A stretch of 64,000 bases of DNA from Pseudomonadota bacterium. GTDB taxonomy: Bacteria > Myxococcota > Myxococcia > Myxococcales > Myxococcaceae. Location of the stretch: NCBI GenBank assembly GCA_023423535.1, contig JAFAFL010000125.1:1-64000 (forward strand). Reading direction: 5' to 3'. Below the pieces are notes generated by a model. It was not told the DNA's origin, did not search any database, and saw only the letters and a list, made by a program, of their open reading frames with translations. Made by a program: the position numbers and the translations under genes. Of the stretch, positions 34,741 to 43,343 are shown piece by piece (the first letter of the stretch is position 1; each line of letters begins with the position of its first letter).

Positions 34741-35165
34741 GGAAAGAAATATACTTCCGGTCTCAGTTCCGACCGGCGGCCGCAGGACCGGCATTATATT
34801 TCGGCAGGCCTGACGGAAGGTGCCGCGCTGAACCGGCAATATACTTCACGCCGGTTGACAGAAGTCGGCGCGGTGGACCTGCAGCAATCTACTTCCGCGC
34901 GGGTGACGCAAGTCGGCGCTCCGGACCTGCAATCTACTTCCGCGCGGGTGACGCAAGTCGGCGCTCCGGACCGGCAATATACTTCTCGCCGTGCGACGGA
35001 AGTCGGCGCGCTCGACAGGCAATTTACTTCGCGGTCGCCGGCAGTCGGCGTACCGGACCGGCAATATACTTCGCGCTCGACGGAAGTCCGCGCGCTTGAC
35101 CGGCAATATACTGCCGATGCGGAGGCGAGACTTCGTTTGCCCGACTGGCAGTATATTTCCGGCCG
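34741..35165 (+). repeat. Ten tandem 45-base repeats with AT-rich core
   Basis: The anchor tacttc (tatttc or tactgc in variants) recurs at 34752, 34797, 34842, 34890, 34935, 34980, 35025, 35067, 35109 and 35154. Spacings are 45, 45, 48, 45, 45, 45, 42, 42 and 45, always a multiple of three. The consensus core is CCGGCAATATACTTC, unusually AT-rich for this genome. Several units carry an ACTTC...GAAGT dyad (34842, 34980 and 35067 units). No identical partner was seen elsewhere in the window. Confidence 0.9.
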
Positions 35166-35199
35166 AGAGGCTGGGTTCGCGCTGTGGGCCCGTCCGGTG

Positions 35200-35853
35200 A
35201 TGCCCATGGTGGGGTTCCTGGCGCTGGCCGCAGCGGTGCTGTCCGGTTGCGCAGGTGAGCTGCCACCGCCGGTGCTGCGGGCGATTACGCCGGCGAGCTT
35301 CGACGAGGGCCGAACGCCGGCGCTGCTGGTGGAGGTGGAAGCGGTGCTCCCGTTCCGCGCCGATCACGACGGCCAGCAGGTCGAGCTGGACGAGCGGCTG
35401 CGGCTCCGCATCGGCGAGAGCGAGGTCGAGGCGCCGCTCGCGGTGGCGCCCGGGCAGTGGCAGGTGGTGGCGCCGTTCGACTTGCGGGCGGGGGTGCACG
35501 ACGCGGTGGTGACGCTCGGGGACGGGCGCTCGGCATCGCTCGCGGGCGCGGTGCAGGTTCGCGAGGTCGTGCTCCCGGATGGCTTCACCATCGACCCCAT
35601 CGGCCCCCAGCGGCGCGGGGTTCCGTTCGCGGTCACCATCCGTGCCACCGGCGCCGCGGCGCCCGCGTTCACCGGCTCGGTGCGCATCTCCACCAACCGC
35701 GGCACCGTCACGCCCGAGCTCAGCGACCCGTTCGTGGGCGGCGTTCTCACGCAGTCCGTCACGCTGGGACAGGTCGGCAACGACAACGTCATCAGCATCG
35801 AGGGGCCGCGCGGCCTCGTCGCCTCGTCGAACCCTTTCCGGGTGAACCCGTAG
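35200..35853 (+). CDS. Putative lipoprotein following the repeat array
   Basis: A 217-residue product with a hydrophobic start MPMVGFLALAAAVLSGC that ends in a lipobox, then two beta-rich domains (FDEGRTPALLVEVEAVLP, GFTIDPIGPQRRGVPFAVTI, SVRISTNRGTVTPELSDPF) of Ig-like character. The same frame is open upstream to an ATG at 34711 that overlaps the previous stop as ATGA. That would make a 380-residue protein carrying the 45-base array as 15-residue repeats before the hydrophobic segment. I favour 35200 because a lipobox near residue 180 is not typical, but the signal lacks a basic residue and the choice is open. Confidence 0.55.
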   Translation: MPMVGFLALAAAVLSGCAGELPPPVLRAITPASFDEGRTPALLVEVEAVLPFRADHDGQQVELDERLRLRIGESEVEAPLAVAPGQWQVVAPFDLRAGVHDAVVTLGDGRSASLAGAVQVREVVLPDGFTIDPIGPQRRGVPFAVTIRATGAAAPAFTGSVRISTNRGTVTPELSDPFVGGVLTQSVTLGQVGNDNVISIEGPRGLVASSNPFRVNP

Positions 35854-36073
35854 GCGAACTCCCCCGGTGGGTCGCCATGCGCAGACCATCCGGTGAGCAT
35901 CGCCAGTGACGCAGCTTCGCGGCGAGCATCCACGTGAGGGGACCGCGCGACGGGCGCGGCTACGAAACCGCTCGCCAAGCGGGTAACCGAGTGACGCCGG
36001 GCGTGACCCATCTGCGACCCGGCTCGACCGCCGCCGCCGTCCGCGCCGCGGCGAGGCCGCGGGCCGAACCGGA

Positions 36074-36784
36074 TCAGCGGCTCGACCCGCCCCGCAGCCA
36101 CTCCACTGCCGCGGCCATGTCGGCAGGCAGCTCCGATCTGATCACCGCGTCGGGGAGTCCGGGCAGCGCGCGCCACTCGAGCTGCGCGGCGTGCAGCGGC
36201 GTCCGCGACAACAGGGGCGAGTCGGGCGGCGGCGGGAACGGGGCCTTGCTGCCGTACTGATGGTCCACCACCAGTGGATGTCCCACCGTGCGCAGGTGCA
36301 CGCGGATCTGGTGGGTGCGGCCGGTCCTCGGCGCGGCCTCGACGAGCGTGGCACGCGAACCGAACCCCTCCACCGGCCGAAGCTCGGTGCGGGCAGGCTT
36401 CCCCTCCTCGCCCTCCGCGGCCGGACGCATGCGGCCCTTGCGCGCGGGGACGAGCGCCACGTCCACGACACGCGGCTCGCTGAGCGCGCCCTCCACCAAG
36501 GCGAGGTAGCGCTTCTCCACCGCTCCCGCCTCGAACGCCATGGACAGGGTCCGGTGGGCCGCGGCGGTGCGCGCAAAGACGATCACCCCGGAGGTGTCCC
36601 GGTCGAGCCGGTGCACCACCCACAGGCGCTCGCCGCGAAGGGCCTGCAGGCGCTCGTGCAGCGAGTCCCCGGAGGGACCTTCGCGCCCCGGGATGACCGC
36701 GAGGCCGGCCGGCTTGTCCACCGCGAGCACGTCCGCGGTCTCGAGAAGGATCCGCGGAAGAAAGACCTGCACCTGCGCGGTCAC
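36074..36784 (-). CDS. RluA-family pseudouridine synthase
   Basis: A 236-residue synthase. The catalytic motif is WVVHRLDRDTSGVIVFART with the nucleophilic Asp, flanked by the usual N-terminal VLAVDKPAGLAV and C-terminal GRTHQIRVHLRTVGHPLV. There is no S4 domain, so it belongs with RluA/TruC-type members. The substrate site is not predictable. The GTG start at 36784 overlaps the upstream M16 gene's stop as GTGA, so it is the terminal gene of a coupled trio. Confidence 0.9.
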   Translation of the reverse strand: MTAQVQVFLPRILLETADVLAVDKPAGLAVIPGREGPSGDSLHERLQALRGERLWVVHRLDRDTSGVIVFARTAAAHRTLSMAFEAGAVEKRYLALVEGALSEPRVVDVALVPARKGRMRPAAEGEEGKPARTELRPVEGFGSRATLVEAAPRTGRTHQIRVHLRTVGHPLVVDHQYGSKAPFPPPPDSPLLSRTPLHAAQLEWRALPGLPDAVIRSELPADMAAAVEWLRGGSSR

Positions 36785-38139
36785 GCGAACTCGGTGTGCG
36801 CCTTCACCTCGATGGGGCCGAGCCCCTTGAGGTGCTTCTTCACCTTCGCCGCGTTCCCGACGACCACCACCGCGGGCGCTTCGACGGGCAGCAGACGGCG
36901 CGCGGCGGCGTGCGCCTCCTTGCGCGTCACCGCACGCACGCGCTCGCGATAGCGGGAGACCCAGTCCTCGCCGAGCCCGAACAGCCTCGTCTCCGCGATC
37001 GCCGCGGCGACGCTCTCGTTCGTCTCCAGCCGCAGCGGGTAGAGGCCCGCCAGATAGGTCCGCGCGGTCTCGAGCTCCTTCTCCGTCGGCCCCTTCGCGT
37101 GCATCTTCGCCAGCTCGTCGCGCGCAACGGCGATGAGCTCGCCGGTGGACTCGGTCTTGGTGAACGAGGACACGCTGAAGGTGCCGCCGTGCATCATCCC
37201 GTCGAAGCCGGAGCCGGCGCCGTAGGAGAGGCCGCGCTTCACGCGGATCTCCTTCACCAGCCGCGAGGTGAACCCGCCGCCGAGCAGCGTGTTCATCACC
37301 ATCGCGGGGATCCAGCCCTCGCCGCCGCGGCGGATGGCCATCCCGCCGAGCCTTATCTGCGACTGGGTCTGGTCCGGCTTGTCGATGAGCAGCACCCTCC
37401 CCGCGCCCGCAGCCTTCGCGCGATCCTCGAGCTTCAGGGGCTCGTCCGGGCCTCCGCTCCAGTCGCCGAAGAGCCGCTCGATGGGCCGCCGCACCTTCGC
37501 CGGATCCACCGCGCCGCAGATGACGAGCTGGGCGACCTTCGGGCCCCAGCGCGCGCGGTGGAAGGCCGCCACGTCGTCCCGCGTGAAGCGCGCCACGTCC
37601 CGCGCCGGGCCGCTCACGTCGTGCCCGTACGGGTGATCGCCCCACAGCGCCTGGTTCAGCGCGCGATCCGCGACCACGCCCGCGTCGTCCAGATCGTTCG
37701 CCAGGTGAGCGAGCACGCGGCGCCGCGCGCTCTCCACCTCGCCCTCGGGGAAGGTGGGCTCGCGCACGAGCTCCGCCATCACCTCCAGCATCGCCTCGAG
37801 GTGCTTCGCGGGCGTGGTGAAGCTCACCACCGAGAAGTCCTCGCTGGCGCCCGCGCTGAGCGAGGCCCCGACGAACTCCACCGCGTCGTTGAGCTCGTCC
37901 GCGGTGCGCCCCTTCGTCCCGCGCCGCAACAGCCGCGCGGTGAAGTCCGCCATGCCGAAGCGTCCCGCCGGATCCACCGCCGAGCCGCCCTGCAGCACGA
38001 TCCGCGCGGACACCAGCGGGATGGGCTCCCGCCGCGCGACGATCACCTTCAGCCCGCCCTTCAGCGAGAGCTCCTCCACCGGCGGCAGCTTCACCTCGCC
38101 GCGACCCTCGGCCTTCTGACCCTTCGCACGCGCGCTCAT
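36781..38139 (-). CDS. M16 peptidase-like protein, non-catalytic partner
   Basis: A 452-residue insulinase-family protein. It has the M16 fold (ARIVLQGGSAVDPAGRFGMA...LNDAVEFVGASLSAG), but the zinc motif HxxEH is absent: the position reads GMADFTARLLRRGT. The R/Y motif of the second-subunit type is present in KRGLSYGAGSGFDG. In known heterodimers such as MPP or MppA-like pairs, one member is catalytic and the other supplies this R/Y pair. The catalytic partner is the gene immediately upstream, adjacent with no gap. Confidence 0.85.
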   Translation of the reverse strand: MSARAKGQKAEGRGEVKLPPVEELSLKGGLKVIVARREPIPLVSARIVLQGGSAVDPAGRFGMADFTARLLRRGTKGRTADELNDAVEFVGASLSAGASEDFSVVSFTTPAKHLEAMLEVMAELVREPTFPEGEVESARRRVLAHLANDLDDAGVVADRALNQALWGDHPYGHDVSGPARDVARFTRDDVAAFHRARWGPKVAQLVICGAVDPAKVRRPIERLFGDWSGGPDEPLKLEDRAKAAGAGRVLLIDKPDQTQSQIRLGGMAIRRGGEGWIPAMVMNTLLGGGFTSRLVKEIRVKRGLSYGAGSGFDGMMHGGTFSVSSFTKTESTGELIAVARDELAKMHAKGPTEKELETARTYLAGLYPLRLETNESVAAAIAETRLFGLGEDWVSRYRERVRAVTRKEAHAAARRLLPVEAPAVVVVGNAAKVKKHLKGLGPIEVKAHTEFA

Positions 38140-39519
38140 CTAACCCCTCGCCTCCGCCTGCCCGGCTTCCGTCGCGGGCTGGAGCGTGACGACCGAGCGC
38201 CGCTCCGGGTTGAACCAACGCGCCGCCGCCTCGCGCACCTGCGCCGCGGTGATCTTCGCGTAGCGGTCCGTCAGCGCGAGCCCGTCCCGCCACGAGCCGA
38301 GCATCAGCTCGTAGGTGCCCAGCGCGTTCGCCCGCCCACCGTTCGTCACCAGCTCGCGCAGCTGGTGCGCCTGCAGGTTGTTCTTCGCCTTCTCCAGCTC
38401 GCGGGCCGTCACGCCGTCCTTCGCGATCTTCGCCAGCTCCGCGTAGAGCGCCTCCTCCACCTTCTGTGGATCGCCGTCCGGCTTGAGCTCGAGGTGGAAC
38501 ACGATCTGCCCCGGATCCATCCGCCAGGCCCAGTCCATGCCCACGCTCACCGCCAGCTCCTTGCCGTACACGAGCTCGCGCATGAGGCGGCTGCCGTCAC
38601 CCACCGCGAGCACGTATTGCGCGACGTCGAGCGCCAGCGTGTCGAGCTCCGTCGCCTTCGGGCCGCGGAAGCCGATCATCAGGGACGGCGCCTGCGCGGT
38701 CTGCCGCAGGGTCGCGCGACGCTCGCCGCGCTGATCCGGCTCCGCGTCGATCACCGGTGCGGGCGCGGGACCGGAAGGGATGTCCGAGTAGTAGCGAGAG
38801 ATGAGCTTCAGCGTCTTCTTCGGATCGATGTCGCCCGCGACGTAGAGCGTGGCGTTGTTCGGCGCGTAGTAGGTGCGGAAGAAGTCCTCGCAGTCGCGCC
38901 GGGTGATGTTCTCGATGTCGCGCATCCAGCCGATGACCGGCCAGCGATAGGGGTGCGCCTTGTACACGAGCGTGCCGAGCTCCTCGTCCATCAGCCCGAC
39001 GATCTCGTTGTCCACGCGGACGCGGCGCTCCTCCATCACCACCTGCCGCTCCGACTCCAGCGTCTTGTCGCTGATCCGCAACGAGCGCATGCGGTCCGAC
39101 TCGAGGTCGATCACCGTCTCCAGCGCCTCGGCGGCGAACTCCTCGTGGTACACGGTCATGTCCCACGTGGTGTACGCGTTCGAGTACCCGCCGCTGCTCT
39201 CGAGCACGCGGTCGAACTCGCCCGGGCCGTACTTCTTCGCGCCGTTGAACATCATGTGCTCGAAGAGGTGGCTGATGCCGGTGATCCCCGGCCGCTCGTT
39301 GCGCGAGCCCACGCGGAAGAAGGTGTAGAAGCTCACCGTCGGCACGCTGCTGTTGGGGATGAGCCGGATGCGCAGGCCGTTCTTCAGCTGCGCCTCCTCC
39401 ACCTGCAGCATCGCGTCCGCGGCGGATCTGCCACCTCGCGTGCCCTTCCCGTTCGTGGGCTTGCCGTTCGCCTTTGCGGCCTTCGCCTTCGTCTTCTTCG
39501 TCGTGTCGCCGGTCTGCAT
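38140..39519 (-). CDS. M16 zinc metallopeptidase, catalytic subunit
   Basis: A 459-residue insulinase-family peptidase with the inverted zinc motif HLFEHMMFNGAKKYG (HxxEH), followed by the distal Glu region ALETVIDLESDRM. A Lys-rich N-terminal tail of about 35 residues precedes the domain. The start is ATG 39519 and the stop meets the start of the R/Y partner. Such heterodimers cleave small peptides; the location (cytosol or periplasm) is not evident, as no signal peptide is seen. Confidence 0.85.
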   Translation of the reverse strand: MQTGDTTKKTKAKAAKANGKPTNGKGTRGGRSAADAMLQVEEAQLKNGLRIRLIPNSSVPTVSFYTFFRVGSRNERPGITGISHLFEHMMFNGAKKYGPGEFDRVLESSGGYSNAYTTWDMTVYHEEFAAEALETVIDLESDRMRSLRISDKTLESERQVVMEERRVRVDNEIVGLMDEELGTLVYKAHPYRWPVIGWMRDIENITRRDCEDFFRTYYAPNNATLYVAGDIDPKKTLKLISRYYSDIPSGPAPAPVIDAEPDQRGERRATLRQTAQAPSLMIGFRGPKATELDTLALDVAQYVLAVGDGSRLMRELVYGKELAVSVGMDWAWRMDPGQIVFHLELKPDGDPQKVEEALYAELAKIAKDGVTARELEKAKNNLQAHQLRELVTNGGRANALGTYELMLGSWRDGLALTDRYAKITAAQVREAAARWFNPERRSVVTLQPATEAGQAEARG

Positions 39520-39658
39520 TGCGTGTGCGCGACCATACACGCCCGCCCTTCTGCCGAAAGCGCTCTGTCGGCTCCCGTGCGCGATGCGACACGGGGACGT
39601 TGAGCCCTCTGCGTCCAGCCGATACGGCCGCAGCTCGACGTCTGAAAAGGAGAGGCAC

Positions 39659-40102
39659 ATGGCAGCGATTCGCAAGGCGCACGTGGTGTGGACCGGTGAC
39701 CTGATGAAGGGCAAGGGCACCATCGAGACGGTGAGCAGCGGGGCGTACAGCGGCCTGCCGGTGACGTGGGCCTCGCGCACGGAGGAGCCGGGCGGCAAGA
39801 CGAGCCCCGAGGAGCTCCTCGCCTCCTCGCACGCGAGCTGCTTCTGCATGGCGTTCTCCAACATGCTCGCGAAGGCGGGGCACGCGCCGGAGCGGCTGGA
39901 GGTGACGGCGGAGGTCACGTTCGAGCAGGTGCCGGGCGGCTTCAAGGTGAAGAGCTCGGCGCTCGACCTGAAGGGCCGCGTGCCGGGCATCGACGCCGAG
40001 CGCTTCCGCACCATCGCCGAGGACGCGAAGGAGAACTGCCCGATCTCGCAGGCGATCAAGGGGAACGTGGAGCTCAGGCTGAAGGCCCAGCTGCAGGGGT
40101 AG
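39659..40102 (+). CDS. osmC: OsmC-family protein
   Basis: A 147-residue OsmC/Ohr-type hydroperoxide-handling protein. The ATG at 39659 follows a strong AAAGGAGAGG. Both family Cys are present: SHASCFCMAFSNML and DAKENCPIS. The second Cys with the Arg/Glu context fits the thiol peroxidase of organic hydroperoxides. The symbol is by family; Ohr cannot be excluded. It is divergent from the M16 pair. Confidence 0.85.
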   Translation: MAAIRKAHVVWTGDLMKGKGTIETVSSGAYSGLPVTWASRTEEPGGKTSPEELLASSHASCFCMAFSNMLAKAGHAPERLEVTAEVTFEQVPGGFKVKSSALDLKGRVPGIDAERFRTIAEDAKENCPISQAIKGNVELRLKAQLQG

Positions 40103-40151
40103 CGCGTTGGCTTGACCCGTTCCGGGCGCGGTCGCTACAAGCGCTGCGACC

Positions 40152-40784
40152 ATGTCACGCACGCTCTCGCCGACGCTGATTCTCCTCGCCGCTTTCGGAC
40201 TCGTCCTCTTCGGCGAGAGCTGCCTGTGCAACGTGCTCCGCGACAAGCGCGACGCCTACCTCATCATCGACTGGACGCTGAACCCGGTGAGCTGCGCGGT
40301 CGAGGGCGAGGACATCCGCGACGAGCGCGTGGAGACGCACCTGCTGGTGAACCCGCTCGGGCAGACGAACGACACCGAGGCCATCGTCACCACCTGCCTG
40401 CTCAACGGAGACAACGACAGCGACAGCGAGCGCGGGTGTGAGGTCGTCGGCGACATGGAGGGCCTCGGCACCGCGATCTCGCTGCGCATGCAGCGCGGCA
40501 AGGGGAACAGCTGGGTCTCCGAGCGCGAGGTCCACGACAGCAGCGGCGCGTGCACCGGCTACATCGAGCGCGCGGAGCTGACCTTCCCCGTCACCGAGCA
40601 GTTCCGGCTGGAGATTCGCCGGTCGAAGTGGAACCTCGCCAACCCGGGGAACTGCTTCGAGGAAGGTCCGCAGAGCGCGCGCGCCGGCACGTGCACCGAG
40701 CTGGAGGTGCTCAGCGGCGACTTCGAGGTCGAGCTCTTCGGTGACTACGAGTCCTCGTCGAGCGGCTCGAGCTTCGACGACTGA
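40152..40784 (+). CDS. Secreted or lipoprotein of unknown function
   Basis: A 210-residue protein with an N-terminal hydrophobic stretch and GESC, a weak lipobox. The rest is acidic with Cys at about residues 47, 86, 97, 135, 166 and 181, which could pair in the periplasm. The C-terminus is a Ser-rich acidic tail. No family recognised. It lies 49 bases after the OsmC gene and 24 before the membrane protein gene. Confidence 0.6.
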   Translation: MSRTLSPTLILLAAFGLVLFGESCLCNVLRDKRDAYLIIDWTLNPVSCAVEGEDIRDERVETHLLVNPLGQTNDTEAIVTTCLLNGDNDSDSERGCEVVGDMEGLGTAISLRMQRGKGNSWVSEREVHDSSGACTGYIERAELTFPVTEQFRLEIRRSKWNLANPGNCFEEGPQSARAGTCTELEVLSGDFEVELFGDYESSSSGSSFDD

Positions 40785-40808
40785 CGCGGCTGACGTGACG
40801 ACCGGCCG

Positions 40809-42173
40809 GTGCGCGCGCTGAACCTCTTCCTGCTCTTCCACGCCGCGGCGGTGGTGCTCGACGCCACCGAGCGCTGGCAGCGGCCGGAAGGCTGCGTCGC
40901 GGTGCTGGCGGGCGCGCTGCTGCTGCTCGCGGTGCCGGAGGAGAAGGAGGGTTGGGGGCGCGTCCTCGTGCCCGCGTGGCTGCTGGGCACGATGCTGCCC
41001 CTCCTCGCGCTGGCGCCGGATCTGGCGAACCACCGCAACCTCACGCTCTACGTCAACGCGCTGGTGCTCGGGGTGATGGCCCTGGGGCGCTTCGAGAGCG
41101 TGGGCCCGCTGCTGCGCGCGAGCACGGTCGTCGTCTACCTCTTCGCCGGCTTCCACAAGCTCAACCGCGACTTCCTCTTCGAGCCGCAGGTCAGCTGCGC
41201 GGGAGGCTTCTTCGACGGGCTCGCGCGGCAGTGGGTGGGTGTGGGACTGCAGTTGCCGCCGGCGGTGGTCGTCGCGCTCGCGGCGAGCGTGGTGTTGCTG
41301 GAGTTGGGGCTGGCGTTCGCGCTGCTGCTGTCGAGTCCCTCAAGCCGAGTGCGACGCGGCGCGCTCATCGCAGCGTGGAGCCTTCACGCGGTCCTCGCGC
41401 TCGGCGGCTTCTTCGACTTCAGCGCCCTGATGTTCGCGCTCCTGTGGAGCTTCGTGCCGGCGCAATGGATCGAGTCCCCGGAGGTGATGCGCCGCGCGAA
41501 GTGGGGGCTCGCGATCGTGCTCTGCGCCTCCGCGCTGTCAGCGCTCGCGGTGGGTCACCGGGTGATGCACCTCCTTCAGGGCGCGTCGCTCATCGTGATG
41601 CTCGTGCTGGTGGCGGTGCCGGTCCTCCGAGCGTGGCGGACGTCCCCCTCGACGTCGGCGCAGTCGCACACGGGCGCAGCTGTGGTGCCCGTCCCGCGGA
41701 TGCTGTGGATGTTCCCCGCGCTGCTCGCGCTCTTCGCCTCGAGCAACTACCTCGGGCTGCGCACCGCGGGCACGTTCTCGATGTTCAGCAACCTCCGCAC
41801 CGAAGGAGGCCGGAGCAATCACCTCCTCGTGCCCGCGCGCCATCCGCTCCTCTTCGCGGACCACGCAGCGGATCTGATCTGGATCGACAACCTCGACCCG
41901 CGGGCGCGGCTGCTCCCTGAATCGCAGAGCGTGATCGGCCTCGGCGTTCCGCGCATCGAGTTGGCGCGTCACCTCGCGCGCTGGGAAGCGGAAGGGCTGG
42001 GCGAGATCCGCGCGACCGTGCGTGACGCCCATGGCGTGCGACACGACGTCCCGGACCTCGCGCGGGCGGAGGCGATCACCGGCACGTTGCGGACGGAGGC
42101 CTGGAAACAGCGGTTGCTCGACTTCCGGCCGGTCCAGCCGGAGAGCCACGGTCCCAACCGCTGTCGGTGGTGA
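40809..42173 (+). CDS. HTTM-like multi-pass membrane protein
   Basis: A 454-residue protein with about nine to ten hydrophobic helices over residues 1-320 and a soluble C-terminal end. The motif YLFAGFHKLNRDFLFEP is typical of the HTTM (vitamin K-dependent carboxylase-like) group, as is SNYLGLRTAGTFSMFSNLRT. These families have no settled bacterial function; some homologs occur near electron-transport or sterol genes. The GTG at 40809 is the likely start. It ends six bases before the convergent hydrolase gene. Confidence 0.65.
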   Translation: MRALNLFLLFHAAAVVLDATERWQRPEGCVAVLAGALLLLAVPEEKEGWGRVLVPAWLLGTMLPLLALAPDLANHRNLTLYVNALVLGVMALGRFESVGPLLRASTVVVYLFAGFHKLNRDFLFEPQVSCAGGFFDGLARQWVGVGLQLPPAVVVALAASVVLLELGLAFALLLSSPSSRVRRGALIAAWSLHAVLALGGFFDFSALMFALLWSFVPAQWIESPEVMRRAKWGLAIVLCASALSALAVGHRVMHLLQGASLIVMLVLVAVPVLRAWRTSPSTSAQSHTGAAVVPVPRMLWMFPALLALFASSNYLGLRTAGTFSMFSNLRTEGGRSNHLLVPARHPLLFADHAADLIWIDNLDPRARLLPESQSVIGLGVPRIELARHLARWEAEGLGEIRATVRDAHGVRHDVPDLARAEAITGTLRTEAWKQRLLDFRPVQPESHGPNRCRW

Positions 42174-42179
42174 CGAAGA

Positions 42180-43343
42180 TCAGCGCGCGGACGACGCGTG
42201 CCGGTCGAGGAAGTCCAACACGCGCGGGAACACCTCTCGCGACGCCTCCCGCCCGATGAGCAGGTCCATGTGGCCGTAGTCGGCGAAGAGCCCGGAGGAC
42301 TCGCCGGCGAGGAACCACTCCTTGTGGCCACCGAGTGCGCGGTAGCCATCCCTCACCGCGGGCGGCGTGGCGATGCGGTCCACCTTCCCCGCGACCACGA
42401 AGACCGGCGTGCGGATCCGCGACATGTCGCGGCGGTAGTCGACCTTCCCGTCCGCGCTCTCGAAGCGGCCGCTCTCCACCATGCCCACGACCTGCAGCCA
42501 GAGCCCGCTGGACATGTCCGCGGTGCCGATGGCGATGAGCCGCCGCCACGCGTCGCGCGAGCTGTTCTCGGGGTTGTAGAGCAGGCGCTCCAGCGGCGTT
42601 CCGGGAACGTAGCCCTGCAGCGGCATGGAGAGCAGCGCGGGCCCCTCCATCGGCAGCATCACCTTCGAGCGGATGAAGCGCTTCGAGCCCGCCGCGACCA
42701 CCGGCTCCACCGGTCCGCCCCAGTCGAGCCTCGTCGGGCTGCCCAGCGTGACGACCGCGTTGAGGCCCTCGCCGCCCTGCGAGAGGTACGCGTAGATGAG
42801 CATGCCGCCCATGCTGTGACCGATGTAGTCGATGAGCGGTTGGGGCTCGCGCAGCGCCGCCACGTGCTCCGGCAACCCCTCGCCGCGTTGCAGCGCCGCC
42901 TCCACCAGCGATGGCGTCACCGCGTTCGCGCGCACGTAGGCGATCGCCGCCGGGTGATCCTTCTGCCAGACGGTGTCGAAGCTGTAGCCCGGCTCACGTC
43001 CCTCCCGTGCCGAAGCTCGGTCCGAATCGCCCGTCCCGCGCAGCGACATCGTCCAGGCCTCACGCCCGTTGCGCGCGAGCCACCGCGCGAGGCTGTGCGC
43101 TTCGTCCAGGTCCATGTGCCGTGCGTTCGCGCTGATGCCGTGGCACAGCAGCACCGGCCTGCCCTTCGGCGTGCCCTCGGGCTTGTACTGGACGAGCGCG
43201 ATCTCCCAACCGTCCGCCGTCTTCGCGCGGTGGGTGACTGCCTCGGCGGGGAGCGGGTGCGCGTACCGTGAAGCGCAACCGGACGCACCCGCCACGAGCA
43301 GCACCGAGACCACCGCCGGCGTCAGCCACACGCGCGCGGTCAC
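42180..43343 (-). CDS. Lipoprotein alpha/beta hydrolase
   Basis: A 387-residue hydrolase with a lipoprotein signal (VLLVAGASGC). The nucleophile elbow is IDYIGHSMGGMLIYAYL, near residue 170. The Asp is in the VVAGKVDRIATPPAV segment, and a candidate His is in ADYGHMDLLIGREA. VLLCHGISANARHM resembles lipase or acyltransferase-type loops. The GTG at 43343 overlaps the previous stop as GTGA. It is the last of five coupled genes from 47336. Substrate unknown. Confidence 0.8.
   Translation of the reverse strand: MTARVWLTPAVVSVLLVAGASGCASRYAHPLPAEAVTHRAKTADGWEIALVQYKPEGTPKGRPVLLCHGISANARHMDLDEAHSLARWLARNGREAWTMSLRGTGDSDRASAREGREPGYSFDTVWQKDHPAAIAYVRANAVTPSLVEAALQRGEGLPEHVAALREPQPLIDYIGHSMGGMLIYAYLSQGGEGLNAVVTLGSPTRLDWGGPVEPVVAAGSKRFIRSKVMLPMEGPALLSMPLQGYVPGTPLERLLYNPENSSRDAWRRLIAIGTADMSSGLWLQVVGMVESGRFESADGKVDYRRDMSRIRTPVFVVAGKVDRIATPPAVRDGYRALGGHKEWFLAGESSGLFADYGHMDLLIGREASREVFPRVLDFLDRHASSAR

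Noticed and set aside
34741..35165. The 45-base array as a CRISPR array
   Set aside because: Units abut without spacers, vary throughout and have no cas genes nearby.
34741..35165. The TATACT cores in the array as stacked sigma-70 promoters
   Set aside because: No TTGACA lies at 16-18 bases in most units; where TTGACA occurs (34855) the spacing to the next TATACT-like box is 27 bases.
34794..35207. A 137-codon minus-strand frame with EVYCRSGAPT repeats
   Set aside because: It is a frame through the same array; its substitutions are often non-synonymous (for example Asp, Tyr and Asn at one column) and it lacks a ribosome site.
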